A stretch of DNA of 11,477 nucleotides from contig JAEYXG010000106.1 in the NCBI GenBank assembly GCA_023428585.1, forward strand, positions 1 through 11,477, in the 5' to 3' direction. The notes beneath the pieces were generated by a model, which saw nothing but the letters and a program-made list of their open reading frames with translations, searched no databases and was not told the origin of the DNA. This stretch comes from Bacteroidota bacterium (GTDB lineage Bacteria; Bacteroidota; Bacteroidia; Bacteroidales; Lentimicrobiaceae). This document shows positions 1 to 7,034 of the stretch, one piece after another; position 1 is the stretch's first letter; each line of letters begins with the position of its first letter. Made by a program: the position numbers and the translations under genes.

Positions 1-1
1 G

Positions 2-388
2 GCTCGTGACCATGCCAAACATACGGTGCTTCCACCGAGTAAATTTGGATTGGTGCAGATAACACGACAAAGGGTTCGACCTGAAATGAATGTTCAAATT
101 CTTGAGAAATGTCCTTCATGTGGTGGTACTGGTGAAATTAAGCCTGCAATAATTCTAGTCGATCAGATTGAAAATAATATTCGATATCTCACCCAGGATC
201 AGAATGAACCGTTTATCAAGATAGCTCTTCATCCTTATATCTACGCATATCTTACCAAAGGAATTTTTTCTGTACGAATGAAGTGGTCATTAAAATTTAA
301 ACGTTGGATTCGTTTGAAGTCAATGAGTTCATATCATCTGCTTGAATACCACTTTTTCAATAAAGCGGATGATGAGATCAAAATGTAA
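2..388 (+). CDS. rng: Ribonuclease G (RNase E/G family), C-terminal fragment
   Basis: This is the last 128 residues of an RNase E/G endoribonuclease, which processes rRNA and mRNA 5' ends in the cytoplasm. The reading frame is open from base 2, so the gene begins outside the window; a GTG at base 26 is not its start, because family-like sequence (ARDHAKHTVLPPSKFG) continues upstream of it. The stretch ending in GLVQITRQRVRPE at visible residues 16-28 is a hallmark of the end of the RNase G catalytic core. CPSCGGTG at 37-44 matches the zinc-link cysteine pair used for oligomerisation. The remaining 80 or so residues are the small domain after the zinc link. The metal-binding catalytic residues lie upstream and are not visible. 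trpS follows 21 bases later on the same strand, so co-transcription is plausible. Confidence 0.93.
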   Translation, partial: ARDHAKHTVLPPSKFGLVQITRQRVRPEMNVQILEKCPSCGGTGEIKPAIILVDQIENNIRYLTQDQNEPFIKIALHPYIYAYLTKGIFSVRMKWSLKFKRWIRLKSMSSYHLLEYHFFNKADDEIKM

Positions 389-409
389 TAAATTTATTAG
401 CCTTAACAG

Positions 410-1405
410 ATGAATACTGTAGTAAGTGGAATACGGCCAACAGGCAACCTGCATCTTGGTAATTATTTTGGAGCTCTCCGTAATTTCATTAAAATGCAGG
501 AATCCAATCATTGTTACTTTTTTATAGCTGATTATCACTCACTTACAACCCATCCCACTCCTAAAGATTTGCATGGCAATGTAAAAAATGTACTTGTTGA
601 TTACCTTGCTGCCGGGTTGGATCCTGAAAAGGCCACGCTTTACTTGCAAAGTGATGTTCCTGAAGTTGCCGAATTGTATCTCTTTCTGAACATGAATGCT
701 TACAAGGGAGAACTCGAAAGAGTTACTTCTTTTAAAGATAAAGCAAAGACACAACCTGATATCATTAATGCCGGCTTATTGACATATCCCACGCTCATGG
801 CTGCCGATATAATAATCCATAAGGCGCATCAAGTACCGGTTGGTAAGGATCAGGAACAGCACCTTGAAATGACCAGAACTTTCGCTAATCGATTCAACAG
901 GTTATATAATGTTGACTATTTCCCTGAACCCGTTGCCTATAATTTTGGTGAAGAGTTAATAAAAATACCTGGTCTGGATGGGAGTACTAAAATGGGTAAA
1001 TCAGAGGGTGAAGGCAACGCTATTTTCCTTGGTGATGATGCTTCTTTGATTCGTAAAAAGGTAATGAAAGCCGTTACTGACAGTGGTCCCACACACCCCA
1101 ATCAGCCTAAGCCTCAAGCAATTCAGAATATATTCTATTTGATGAAGGTTATGTCAAAACCTGAAACAACTGCTTTTTTTGAAGAAGCCTACAATAATTG
1201 TGCTATCAGGTATGGTGATATGAAAAAGCAGTTAGCGGAAGATATTGTTGCGTTTACAGAGCCCTTTAGAGAAAAGATCTTACACCTGTCGGGCGACAAA
1301 GAATACCTGCGCAAGGTGGTAAGTATGGGACGCGATAAAGCACATGAAAGTGCAGCTAAAACAATAAGAGAAGTAAGAGAAATAATCGGATTCAAATCAT
1401 TCTGA
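410..1405 (+). CDS. trpS: Tryptophanyl-tRNA synthetase
   Basis: This class I aminoacyl-tRNA synthetase charges tRNA-Trp in the cytoplasm. At 331 residues it has the usual length for bacterial TrpRS and appears complete. The N-terminal GxRPTGNLHLGN (residues 7-18) contains HLGN, the HIGH-type ATP motif. YPTLMAADI (126-134) includes the Asp that contacts the tryptophan indole, and VGKDQEQH (144-151) is the conserved substrate-pocket segment. KMGKS at 194-198 is the KMSKS loop, with glycine in place of the central serine. The C-terminal part is the helical anticodon-binding domain. ATG 410 starts directly at the conserved N-terminus and has no clear Shine-Dalgarno sequence, as is common in Bacteroidetes. 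Only 21 bases separate it from rng, so there is no room for a T-box leader. Its stop lies 21 bases from the stop of the convergent corA. Confidence 0.97.
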   Translation: MNTVVSGIRPTGNLHLGNYFGALRNFIKMQESNHCYFFIADYHSLTTHPTPKDLHGNVKNVLVDYLAAGLDPEKATLYLQSDVPEVAELYLFLNMNAYKGELERVTSFKDKAKTQPDIINAGLLTYPTLMAADIIIHKAHQVPVGKDQEQHLEMTRTFANRFNRLYNVDYFPEPVAYNFGEELIKIPGLDGSTKMGKSEGEGNAIFLGDDASLIRKKVMKAVTDSGPTHPNQPKPQAIQNIFYLMKVMSKPETTAFFEEAYNNCAIRYGDMKKQLAEDIVAFTEPFREKILHLSGDKEYLRKVVSMGRDKAHESAAKTIREVREIIGFKSF

Positions 1406-1426
1406 CGCTTCTGCGGCTGATAATAG

Positions 1427-2338
1427 TTACATCCATCTCTTTTTCTTAAAGAGAAAGATCATGCCTCCTGCCAACAATATCATGAAAATCAATAGTAGGG
1501 TAAACGAATGAGGTTCGTCCTGAAACGGAAGCCCTATATTCATTCCGTATAAACTTGCTATAAAGGTAAGAGGTAGTAAAATGGATGAAATTAGCGTAAG
1601 TACCTTCATGATCTCATTGGTACGGTTAGTTTGCAATGAATCAAAAGTTTTTGATAACCCTTCAACTATTTCCTGATAGTCCTCAGTCATATCCCACATC
1701 TTCTGGTAATAGTCGAGAATATTACCCCAATAATCTTCCATATTTTCAGCATAACCCTCTATTTCACCTGATTCAAACTTGTGAAATAGCCTTAACTGTG
1801 GTTTGAATACCGTATTAACAAGAATTATATTTTTTCGTGTTAAAGAAATTCGTTCAATTGTACGTTCGGCTTTTTTACTAAAAAGGTCTCTATTGATGAG
1901 ATCCACTTCAACTCCTAATTTGCTCAAAAGTGAAAACGATTCAAGCATCAGATGCTCCAATATTTTGTATAATAATGCATCACTGGTACCAACTTGTCTT
2001 ACCTGGTAATTATCTTCAGGCTCTCGCCCACTATTAAAGAGATTCTTAACAACCCAATGCGACTTTCCTATAGTGATAATAAAATCGCTACCCCAAAAAA
2101 TCTTTACTTCCTTTACTTTTAAGAAGCGGTTCCACCTATCGAAGTATGGGAAGTGTAAGATCAGAAAATAATAATCATAGTAAATATCTATCTTGGGGCG
2201 CTGATTGGTCCTGCTTCTGCAGTCTTCAATATCAAGAGGATGGAAATGGAAATTATCTTTAAGAAATTGTAAATCTTCATCGGTAGGGTCAAGTATGTGA
2301 TGCCACCTTAGCGTACCTATTTTTATGGTCTCAATCAT
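1427..2338 (-). CDS. corA: CorA-family magnesium/divalent metal transport protein
   Basis: This is an inner-membrane channel of the CorA family for Mg2+ and possibly Co2+ or Ni2+, which acts as a homopentamer. The 303-residue protein has a long soluble N-terminal domain, including the family-like QRPKIDIYYDYYFLILHF stretch at 46-63. A helical stalk follows (about 120-240), then two C-terminal membrane segments at about 245-263 and 279-297. The YGMN signature (264-267), the selectivity motif at the mouth of the pore, sits directly after the first segment. The basic tail KKKRW is typical. The loop after GMN is IGLPFQDEPHS, where many CorA proteins have MPE-like residues. ATG 2338 is the natural start. 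The neighbours give no functional hint. A probable promoter lies about 70 bases upstream. Confidence 0.95.
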   Translation of the reverse strand: MIETIKIGTLRWHHILDPTDEDLQFLKDNFHFHPLDIEDCRSRTNQRPKIDIYYDYYFLILHFPYFDRWNRFLKVKEVKIFWGSDFIITIGKSHWVVKNLFNSGREPEDNYQVRQVGTSDALLYKILEHLMLESFSLLSKLGVEVDLINRDLFSKKAERTIERISLTRKNIILVNTVFKPQLRLFHKFESGEIEGYAENMEDYWGNILDYYQKMWDMTEDYQEIVEGLSKTFDSLQTNRTNEIMKVLTLISSILLPLTFIASLYGMNIGLPFQDEPHSFTLLLIFMILLAGGMIFLFKKKRWM

Positions 2339-2405
2339 TGGAACCCTTCTTTATTAAGTAAGTATTCAATTTCTTCTACATTCCCTTGGGATATTGTTGG
2401 TGGGT

Positions 2406-2413
2406 CAAAAGTA
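2406..2413 (-). promoter_or_regulatory. Probable Bacteroidetes-type -7 promoter box for corA
   Basis: Read on the minus strand the site is TACTTTTG, a full match to the Bacteroidetes -7 consensus TAnnTTTG, followed by ACCC. Transcription starting just downstream would give a leader of roughly 60 bases before the corA ATG. I do not see a clear TTG -33 element at the expected 17-23 base spacing, so the call rests on the -7 box and its position. Confidence 0.45.
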
Positions 2414-2458
2414 CAAAAATCATTTGGATTTTGAGCCCTTAAATTGAATAATTGCTAT

Positions 2459-2545
2459 TATCAATAACGCTTTGACAGCATTTTCCTGAATCAGGATATA
2501 ATCAGTAATTATTGATAGATAGGATAATGCGCAATTATATTGTGC
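2459..2545. repeat. Cluster of inverted repeats between the HMG-CoA lyase gene and corA
   Basis: Three elements are visible. The first is a perfect 9-base inverted repeat (TATCAATAA at 2459-2467, TTATTGATA at 2509-2517). Between its arms is an odd palindrome, TCCTGA-A-TCAGGA, at 2484-2496. The third is a 7-base stem with a 3-base loop at 2529-2545 (GCGCAAT/ATTGTGC, one G-T pair), starting 17 bases beyond the stop codon of the lyase gene. None is followed by a clear U-tract on the minus strand, so an intrinsic terminator is not proven. The position suggests the 3' end of the leucine transcript or upstream control of corA. The rest of this 224-base spacer holds the corA promoter candidate. Confidence 0.4.
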
Positions 2546-2562
2546 CAATAGGTAGTATATAA

Positions 2563-3438
2563 TTAACCCTTTGATTCATAAAGTTCTTTTGAAATCATCA
2601 TTGCATTTATGATAGCTGGTTTATTGAGCCTTGATGGTATTTTATTATCATCTATAAATTTTACCAGATTCAAGGTATCAAGGTTACCTATCATATCATA
2701 TCCGGTCATAGGACATCCTCCGATACCATTCAAAACTCCATCAAAAGATCTGCAGCCAGATTCCCATGCAGCTTCAATCTTATCATACCAGCCATTAGGA
2801 GTAGTATGCAGATGCAGTCCAAATTCTATATCCGGCCAATTAGATATCATACTTTCACAGATTTGGTATATCGAATCAGCCGTTGCCACCCCAATAGTGT
2901 CTGATAAAGTTATTGTCTTAATTCCTTTATGAATAAATTGCTCAATCTGCCTTTTCATTTCATCAATGTTCCACTTATCACCATATGGATTGCCAAATGC
3001 CATACTCATAAAGATTCTGAGCTCTTTGCCGGAATCTGCGCTTAGTAATGCAAGTGAGTCAATTGTTTCCAGCGCTTTATAAGTCGAAGAATTGATGTTT
3101 TTTTGAAGAAAGGTTTCCGACATAGAATATGGGAATCCTATGATATCAAGTTTCTCTTGGGATGCCGCTTCCTTTCCACCCCTAAAATTTCCTACAATTG
3201 CCATTAAAAGAGCATCTCCAGCAGATTTATCAACCAGGTTCAGAACCTTATCCTGATCAGACATTTGTGGAATGGCTTTAGGAGAAACGAAACTTCCAAA
3301 GTCAATTACATCAAAACCACCCTTCAGAAGTGCATTAATATATGATGCACGCTTATCAGCAGGTATTACATAGGGCAATCCCTGTTGGGCGTCTCGTGGT
3401 GATTCAGTAATTCTTATTGTGTTGTTCATAGTCATCAT
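2563..3438 (-). CDS. liuE: Hydroxymethylglutaryl-CoA lyase (Bacteroidetes type)
   Basis: The protein is expected to cleave HMG-CoA to acetyl-CoA and acetoacetate, the last step of leucine breakdown. It is a 291-residue TIM-barrel enzyme of the HMGL-like family. ITESPRDAQQG (10-20) carries the catalytic Arg15-Asp16. DFGSFVSPKAIPQM (46-59) is the family's substrate-loop region. GLHLH (207-211) supplies the two metal-binding histidines H209 and H211, and GIGGCPM (238-244) holds the catalytic-loop cysteine C242, with GN at 251-252. Asp46 replaces the Glu usual at that position (Glu72 of the human enzyme, from memory), and the segment after HLH is TTPNGW rather than HDT; I recall both features in other Bacteroidetes lyases. 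Start codons cluster (ATG at 3438, 3435 and 3429), so the true start may be up to three codons later. It is the last gene of the leucine cluster, 109 bases after the dehydrogenase. Confidence 0.88.
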   Translation of the reverse strand: MMTMNNTIRITESPRDAQQGLPYVIPADKRASYINALLKGGFDVIDFGSFVSPKAIPQMSDQDKVLNLVDKSAGDALLMAIVGNFRGGKEAASQEKLDIIGFPYSMSETFLQKNINSSTYKALETIDSLALLSADSGKELRIFMSMAFGNPYGDKWNIDEMKRQIEQFIHKGIKTITLSDTIGVATADSIYQICESMISNWPDIEFGLHLHTTPNGWYDKIEAAWESGCRSFDGVLNGIGGCPMTGYDMIGNLDTLNLVKFIDDNKIPSRLNKPAIINAMMISKELYESKG

Positions 3439-3547
3439 AATAACCTAACTCTAATGGTGGATTATTGTTCTTCCATTGTATTATCCACTCAGCCAACCAA
3501 TAAATAGGAGTTAAGATGAAGTAGAAAGTGTCTCCTGTAGTGAATGT

Positions 3548-4693
3548 TTATTGGAGTATATATCTTGCAATTACCATTCGTTGAATTTCTGAAGTTCCCT
3601 CACCAATTTGCAATAGGCGTTGATCTCGGTAGAACCGCTCTATTTCATAGTCCTTCATCAGGCCGTATCCACCATGTATTTGAACAGCTTCATCTGCAAC
3701 TTCTTTGGCAATTTCTGAACAATAGAGCTTTGCCATTGCTGATTCTTTTGCATATTGTTGTCCGGTATCCTTGAGCCAACATGCTTTATAAAGCAGGTTG
3801 CGGGCAAGCTCTATTTTTAATGCCATATCAGCTAGCTTGAAAGATATGACCTGAAATTTCGACAGGGTCTGTCCAAATTGCTTTCTTTCCTGTGCGTAGT
3901 TTAAGGCTAACTCATAAGCACCTTGAGCACAGCCAAGTCCCATGGCGGCTATACTAAGCCTTCCAGAGTCAAGAGTTGACAGCATGATCTTCGACCCTTC
4001 CCCTTTCTTGCCAAGTATATTAGATTCAGGAACACGACAATCGTCAATGAAAAGCTGAGCAGTATCAGAAGCTCGCCACATCATCTTTCCATGCATGGCT
4101 TGTCTTGTAAAGCCTGGAGTATCTTTGTCAACTATGATAGTTGTAAATTCCTTTTTTCCATCGCTTTCGCCCGTTACAGCCTGAACTGTTGCGCCTATTG
4201 AAATGTCAGCAGAACCGTTTGTAATGAATATTTTAGAACCATTAATCACCCATTCTCCATTTTCAAGTATAGCCCTTGTTTTCGATCCCCGTGAATCGCT
4301 TCCCGCATCTGGTTCTGTTAATCCAAACGCCCAGAGTGAATTGCCGGTACATAGTAGTGGTAAATATTTCTTCTTCTGCTCCTCTGAACCATAATAATAA
4401 AGCGGACCAATGCCTAGTGAATTGTGGGCTGCAACTGTTGCAGCCTGTGAACCATCTATTCTGGCTAGTTCTTCTACAGCAATGATGTATGATAGGTAGT
4501 CCATACCCTGACCACCATACTCCAGTGGTAAATAGATGCCGAACAACCCCAGCTCACCCATTTTCCGTGTCAAGTCAACTGAAAATTCAGCCTTTTCTTC
4601 CAGATCTTTCGCAATCGGTCGTATTTCGCGTTCTGCAAAATCACGCACTGTTCTGCGAATCATCTTATGTTCTTCACTTAAATTGTAATCCAT
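3548..4693 (-). CDS. Acyl-CoA dehydrogenase (putative isovaleryl-/branched-chain acyl-CoA step)
   Basis: This is a complete 381-residue FAD-dependent acyl-CoA dehydrogenase, passing electrons to electron-transfer flavoprotein. The N-terminal helical domain is followed by the FAD-contacting segment FGLTEPDAGSD (123-133), the middle beta domain, and a C-terminal helical domain with ERKQFG (269-274) and QIHGGYG (338-344). IGEGTSEIQR (363-372) contains Glu365, the catalytic base position of short- and medium-chain enzymes. True isovaleryl-CoA dehydrogenases have Ala there and use a Glu in a DLERLV-type segment; here that segment is LDSGRLS (241-247) with Gly244. By residues this is therefore an SCAD/BCAD-like enzyme, although its place between carboxylase and lyase genes argues that isovaleryl-CoA or a related branched acyl-CoA is its substrate. 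ATG 4693 begins at the usual N-terminus; it lies 100 bases after the carboxylase alpha gene. Confidence 0.93.
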   Translation of the reverse strand: MDYNLSEEHKMIRRTVRDFAEREIRPIAKDLEEKAEFSVDLTRKMGELGLFGIYLPLEYGGQGMDYLSYIIAVEELARIDGSQAATVAAHNSLGIGPLYYYGSEEQKKKYLPLLCTGNSLWAFGLTEPDAGSDSRGSKTRAILENGEWVINGSKIFITNGSADISIGATVQAVTGESDGKKEFTTIIVDKDTPGFTRQAMHGKMMWRASDTAQLFIDDCRVPESNILGKKGEGSKIMLSTLDSGRLSIAAMGLGCAQGAYELALNYAQERKQFGQTLSKFQVISFKLADMALKIELARNLLYKACWLKDTGQQYAKESAMAKLYCSEIAKEVADEAVQIHGGYGLMKDYEIERFYRDQRLLQIGEGTSEIQRMVIARYILQ

Positions 4694-4793
4694 AATGTTG
4701 GTTTATTTGGTTACTGCATTAATTAGCAGAATCTATAAATGTTTGTTATTTGCCAGCCTATTGTTGATTAACACATACGCTTTATTGTATTTT

Positions 4794-7007
4794 CTATTCT
4801 GATTTTATTACTTCCGATGTCTTGACCAGATGTATTAAATGTGAACTGTTGTCAACATTATCTCCTTTCTTCACCAGAATTTTATCTATGATTCCATCAT
4901 AGGGTGCCAATATGTTATTTTCCATCTTCATCGCTTCAATCACCATTAACAGATCACCCTTCTTTACATTGTCACCTTGTGTCACTTTCACTGTCAGAAC
5001 CCGGCCTGGCATTGGAGAAATAATATCTCCTGTATCAGCTTTATGAGTGACCACTCCTGCAAAACAATGATAATCAGAAGGCGCTATGTCAGGTCTTTTA
5101 AAGGTAAATTCATGCCCTTGGTATTTTATCAAAATATAATTTTCAGGTGTTTTAACCATGTATAGGGTATATGAATCTTTATCAATCCTAAGATTGAAAC
5201 CCCCATGATTATTACGTGTCAATGCAGCACACTTCTTAACTCCATTATTAACAATGATAAAATTGTCAGGAATATTTTTTTCTATAATAACCTCAAATAA
5301 TTTCTCATTTATTATGACATCCATCTTTTTGAGAATTCTCCAGTATCCTATTTCATTCCAAATATTCTTGCGGAGTTCTTCAAATGAATCATTTTGTATT
5401 AGAGAATCATAACATTTATAACTCTCAGAAGATAGGTAACCTTTCCCTGACAAGACATCCTCTTTGCATGTTGATCCATATTTATTTTCGCCAATGATTT
5501 TATGTTCTTGATTCAAACTATATACTAATGCTGCGGTCATTGGCACCTCATTGTCAATCTTCTCTTTTGACCTTATGAATTCTTTGTTCAACTCATTAAA
5601 GTGATTGTCTATATACCTTGTATGAAGTTTATTGGCCGTGTACTCTGGATGGTTAAGTAGAAGATTAAGAAACGACAAATTTGTTTTAATTCCTAAGATC
5701 GCATAATTTGGGAGGAAGCCAAGAAGTTTATCAATTACCTCTTTCCGATTTTTTCCATGAGCGATAACTTTGCTGATCATCGGGTCAAAGTTGCTATAAA
5801 CTTCAACGCCATTTTGTTGTCCTGCATCATCTATCCTCACTGTATCATTCCATTTTGCAATATAGGGTTCTGATTTATTTTCAGAATCAATAGTTGATTC
5901 AGTGATCTTTTTTTGCTGAATATTAGCATCCGTATATGCGTAGCGAAGCATTGTACCTGGTGACGGCATAAAATTATTCTGTGGATCTTCCGCATAAACC
6001 CTCAATTCAATTGCATGTCCATTAATTGACAAGTCAGATTGGGTATATGACAGTCTAGAACCTTCAGCAATCAGTAATTGTTCCTTTACTATGTCAATCC
6101 CCGTAATCATTTCAGTAACTGGATGTTCAACTTGAATTCTGGTATTCATTTCAAGGAAGTAAAAATTCGATTCCTTATCAACCAGAAACTCAATTGTCCC
6201 GGCATTATAGTATCCAATTGATGACGCCAGCTGAACAGCAGCAGCGCACATTTTTGATCTGACTTCGGCGGTAATTGTTGGCGATGGGGCCTCTTCTATA
6301 ATCTTTTGATGTCGCCTCTGAACAGAGCACTCTCTTTCAAATAGATGTATAATATTTCCATGTTTATCACCCAGTATTTGAACCTCAATATGTCGTGGAT
6401 TCTCAAAAAACTTTTCAATATAAACAGTATCGTCTCCAAAATAGTTTTTCGCTTCACTGGAAGTAGATGTCAGGGCTGCTGCCAAATCACCTTCCGAATG
6501 TACAATTCGCATTCCTTTTCCGCCTCCACCGGCAGCGGCTTTAACCAATACCGGGAATCCAATGTTTAAATGGTTCTTGAGCAACTCTTCAGGGCTACCG
6601 GTTATTCCGGGAGTAACCGGAATATTGTATTTTACAGCTATCTCGCGTGCGGCAATTTTATGACCCATAGCCTTGATAGAATCTGATGAAGGGCCCACAA
6701 ATACAATTCCTTCTCTTTCACAGGCCTCGGCAAATAATGGGTTCTCCGACAGGAACCCATAACCCGGATGGATTGCATCGGCCCCTGTATCTTTAGCTGC
6801 ATTTATTATCGCTGGAATATTCAAGTAAGTTTCCAAAAGAGTATCCCCAGGCAGAAAAACTTTTTCATCTGATTCTCTTACATGGGCTGAATCACGGTCC
6901 TGTTCTGAGTAAACGGCCACAATTTTATACCCCATTGTTCGAGCGGTCCTTATTATCCGAAGGGCTATCTCTCCACGATTTGCAATAAGTAATTTATTTA
7001 TTTTCAT
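4794..7007 (-). CDS. liuD: Methylcrotonyl-CoA carboxylase alpha (biotin-containing) subunit
   Basis: This subunit carboxylates its own biotin with ATP and bicarbonate and passes the carboxyl group to the beta subunit, which converts 3-methylcrotonyl-CoA to 3-methylglutaconyl-CoA. The preferred start is ATG 7007, preceded by GGAG; a TTG two codons upstream is less likely. That gives 737 residues. Domains in order are an N-terminal biotin carboxylase (KLLIANRGEIA at 5-15; ATP-grasp glycine loop KAAAGGGGKGMR 156-167; ERECSVQRRHQK 224-235; FLEMNTRIQVEHP 284-296 with Glu286 and Arg290), a BT-type linker domain (about 450-640, including IWNEIGYWRI), and a C-terminal biotinyl domain with EAMKM, biotinylated Lys694. 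An insertion of about 27 residues (363-389) splits a normally short turn before VRIDD. Acetyl- or propionyl-CoA carboxylase subunits share this layout, but the neighbouring hydratase and MCC-type beta subunit favour MCC. Confidence 0.93.
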   Translation of the reverse strand: MKINKLLIANRGEIALRIIRTARTMGYKIVAVYSEQDRDSAHVRESDEKVFLPGDTLLETYLNIPAIINAAKDTGADAIHPGYGFLSENPLFAEACEREGIVFVGPSSDSIKAMGHKIAAREIAVKYNIPVTPGITGSPEELLKNHLNIGFPVLVKAAAGGGGKGMRIVHSEGDLAAALTSTSSEAKNYFGDDTVYIEKFFENPRHIEVQILGDKHGNIIHLFERECSVQRRHQKIIEEAPSPTITAEVRSKMCAAAVQLASSIGYYNAGTIEFLVDKESNFYFLEMNTRIQVEHPVTEMITGIDIVKEQLLIAEGSRLSYTQSDLSINGHAIELRVYAEDPQNNFMPSPGTMLRYAYTDANIQQKKITESTIDSENKSEPYIAKWNDTVRIDDAGQQNGVEVYSNFDPMISKVIAHGKNRKEVIDKLLGFLPNYAILGIKTNLSFLNLLLNHPEYTANKLHTRYIDNHFNELNKEFIRSKEKIDNEVPMTAALVYSLNQEHKIIGENKYGSTCKEDVLSGKGYLSSESYKCYDSLIQNDSFEELRKNIWNEIGYWRILKKMDVIINEKLFEVIIEKNIPDNFIIVNNGVKKCAALTRNNHGGFNLRIDKDSYTLYMVKTPENYILIKYQGHEFTFKRPDIAPSDYHCFAGVVTHKADTGDIISPMPGRVLTVKVTQGDNVKKGDLLMVIEAMKMENNILAPYDGIIDKILVKKGDNVDNSSHLIHLVKTSEVIKSE

Positions 7008-7034
7008 CTCCAAGGATTTCCGGTAGTCACATAA

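Noticed and set aside
389..409. T-box or trp leader upstream of trpS
   Set aside because: Only 21 bases separate it from the preceding gene; there is no room for a leader structure and no Trp-codon run.
1406..1426. Bidirectional terminator between convergent trpS and corA
   Set aside because: The 21-base gap has no stable stem and no flanking T-tracts.
7008..7013. TTG-initiated two-codon extension of the carboxylase alpha subunit
   Set aside because: The next ATG (7007) has GGAG directly upstream and begins the normal KINKLLIANRGEIA terminus.
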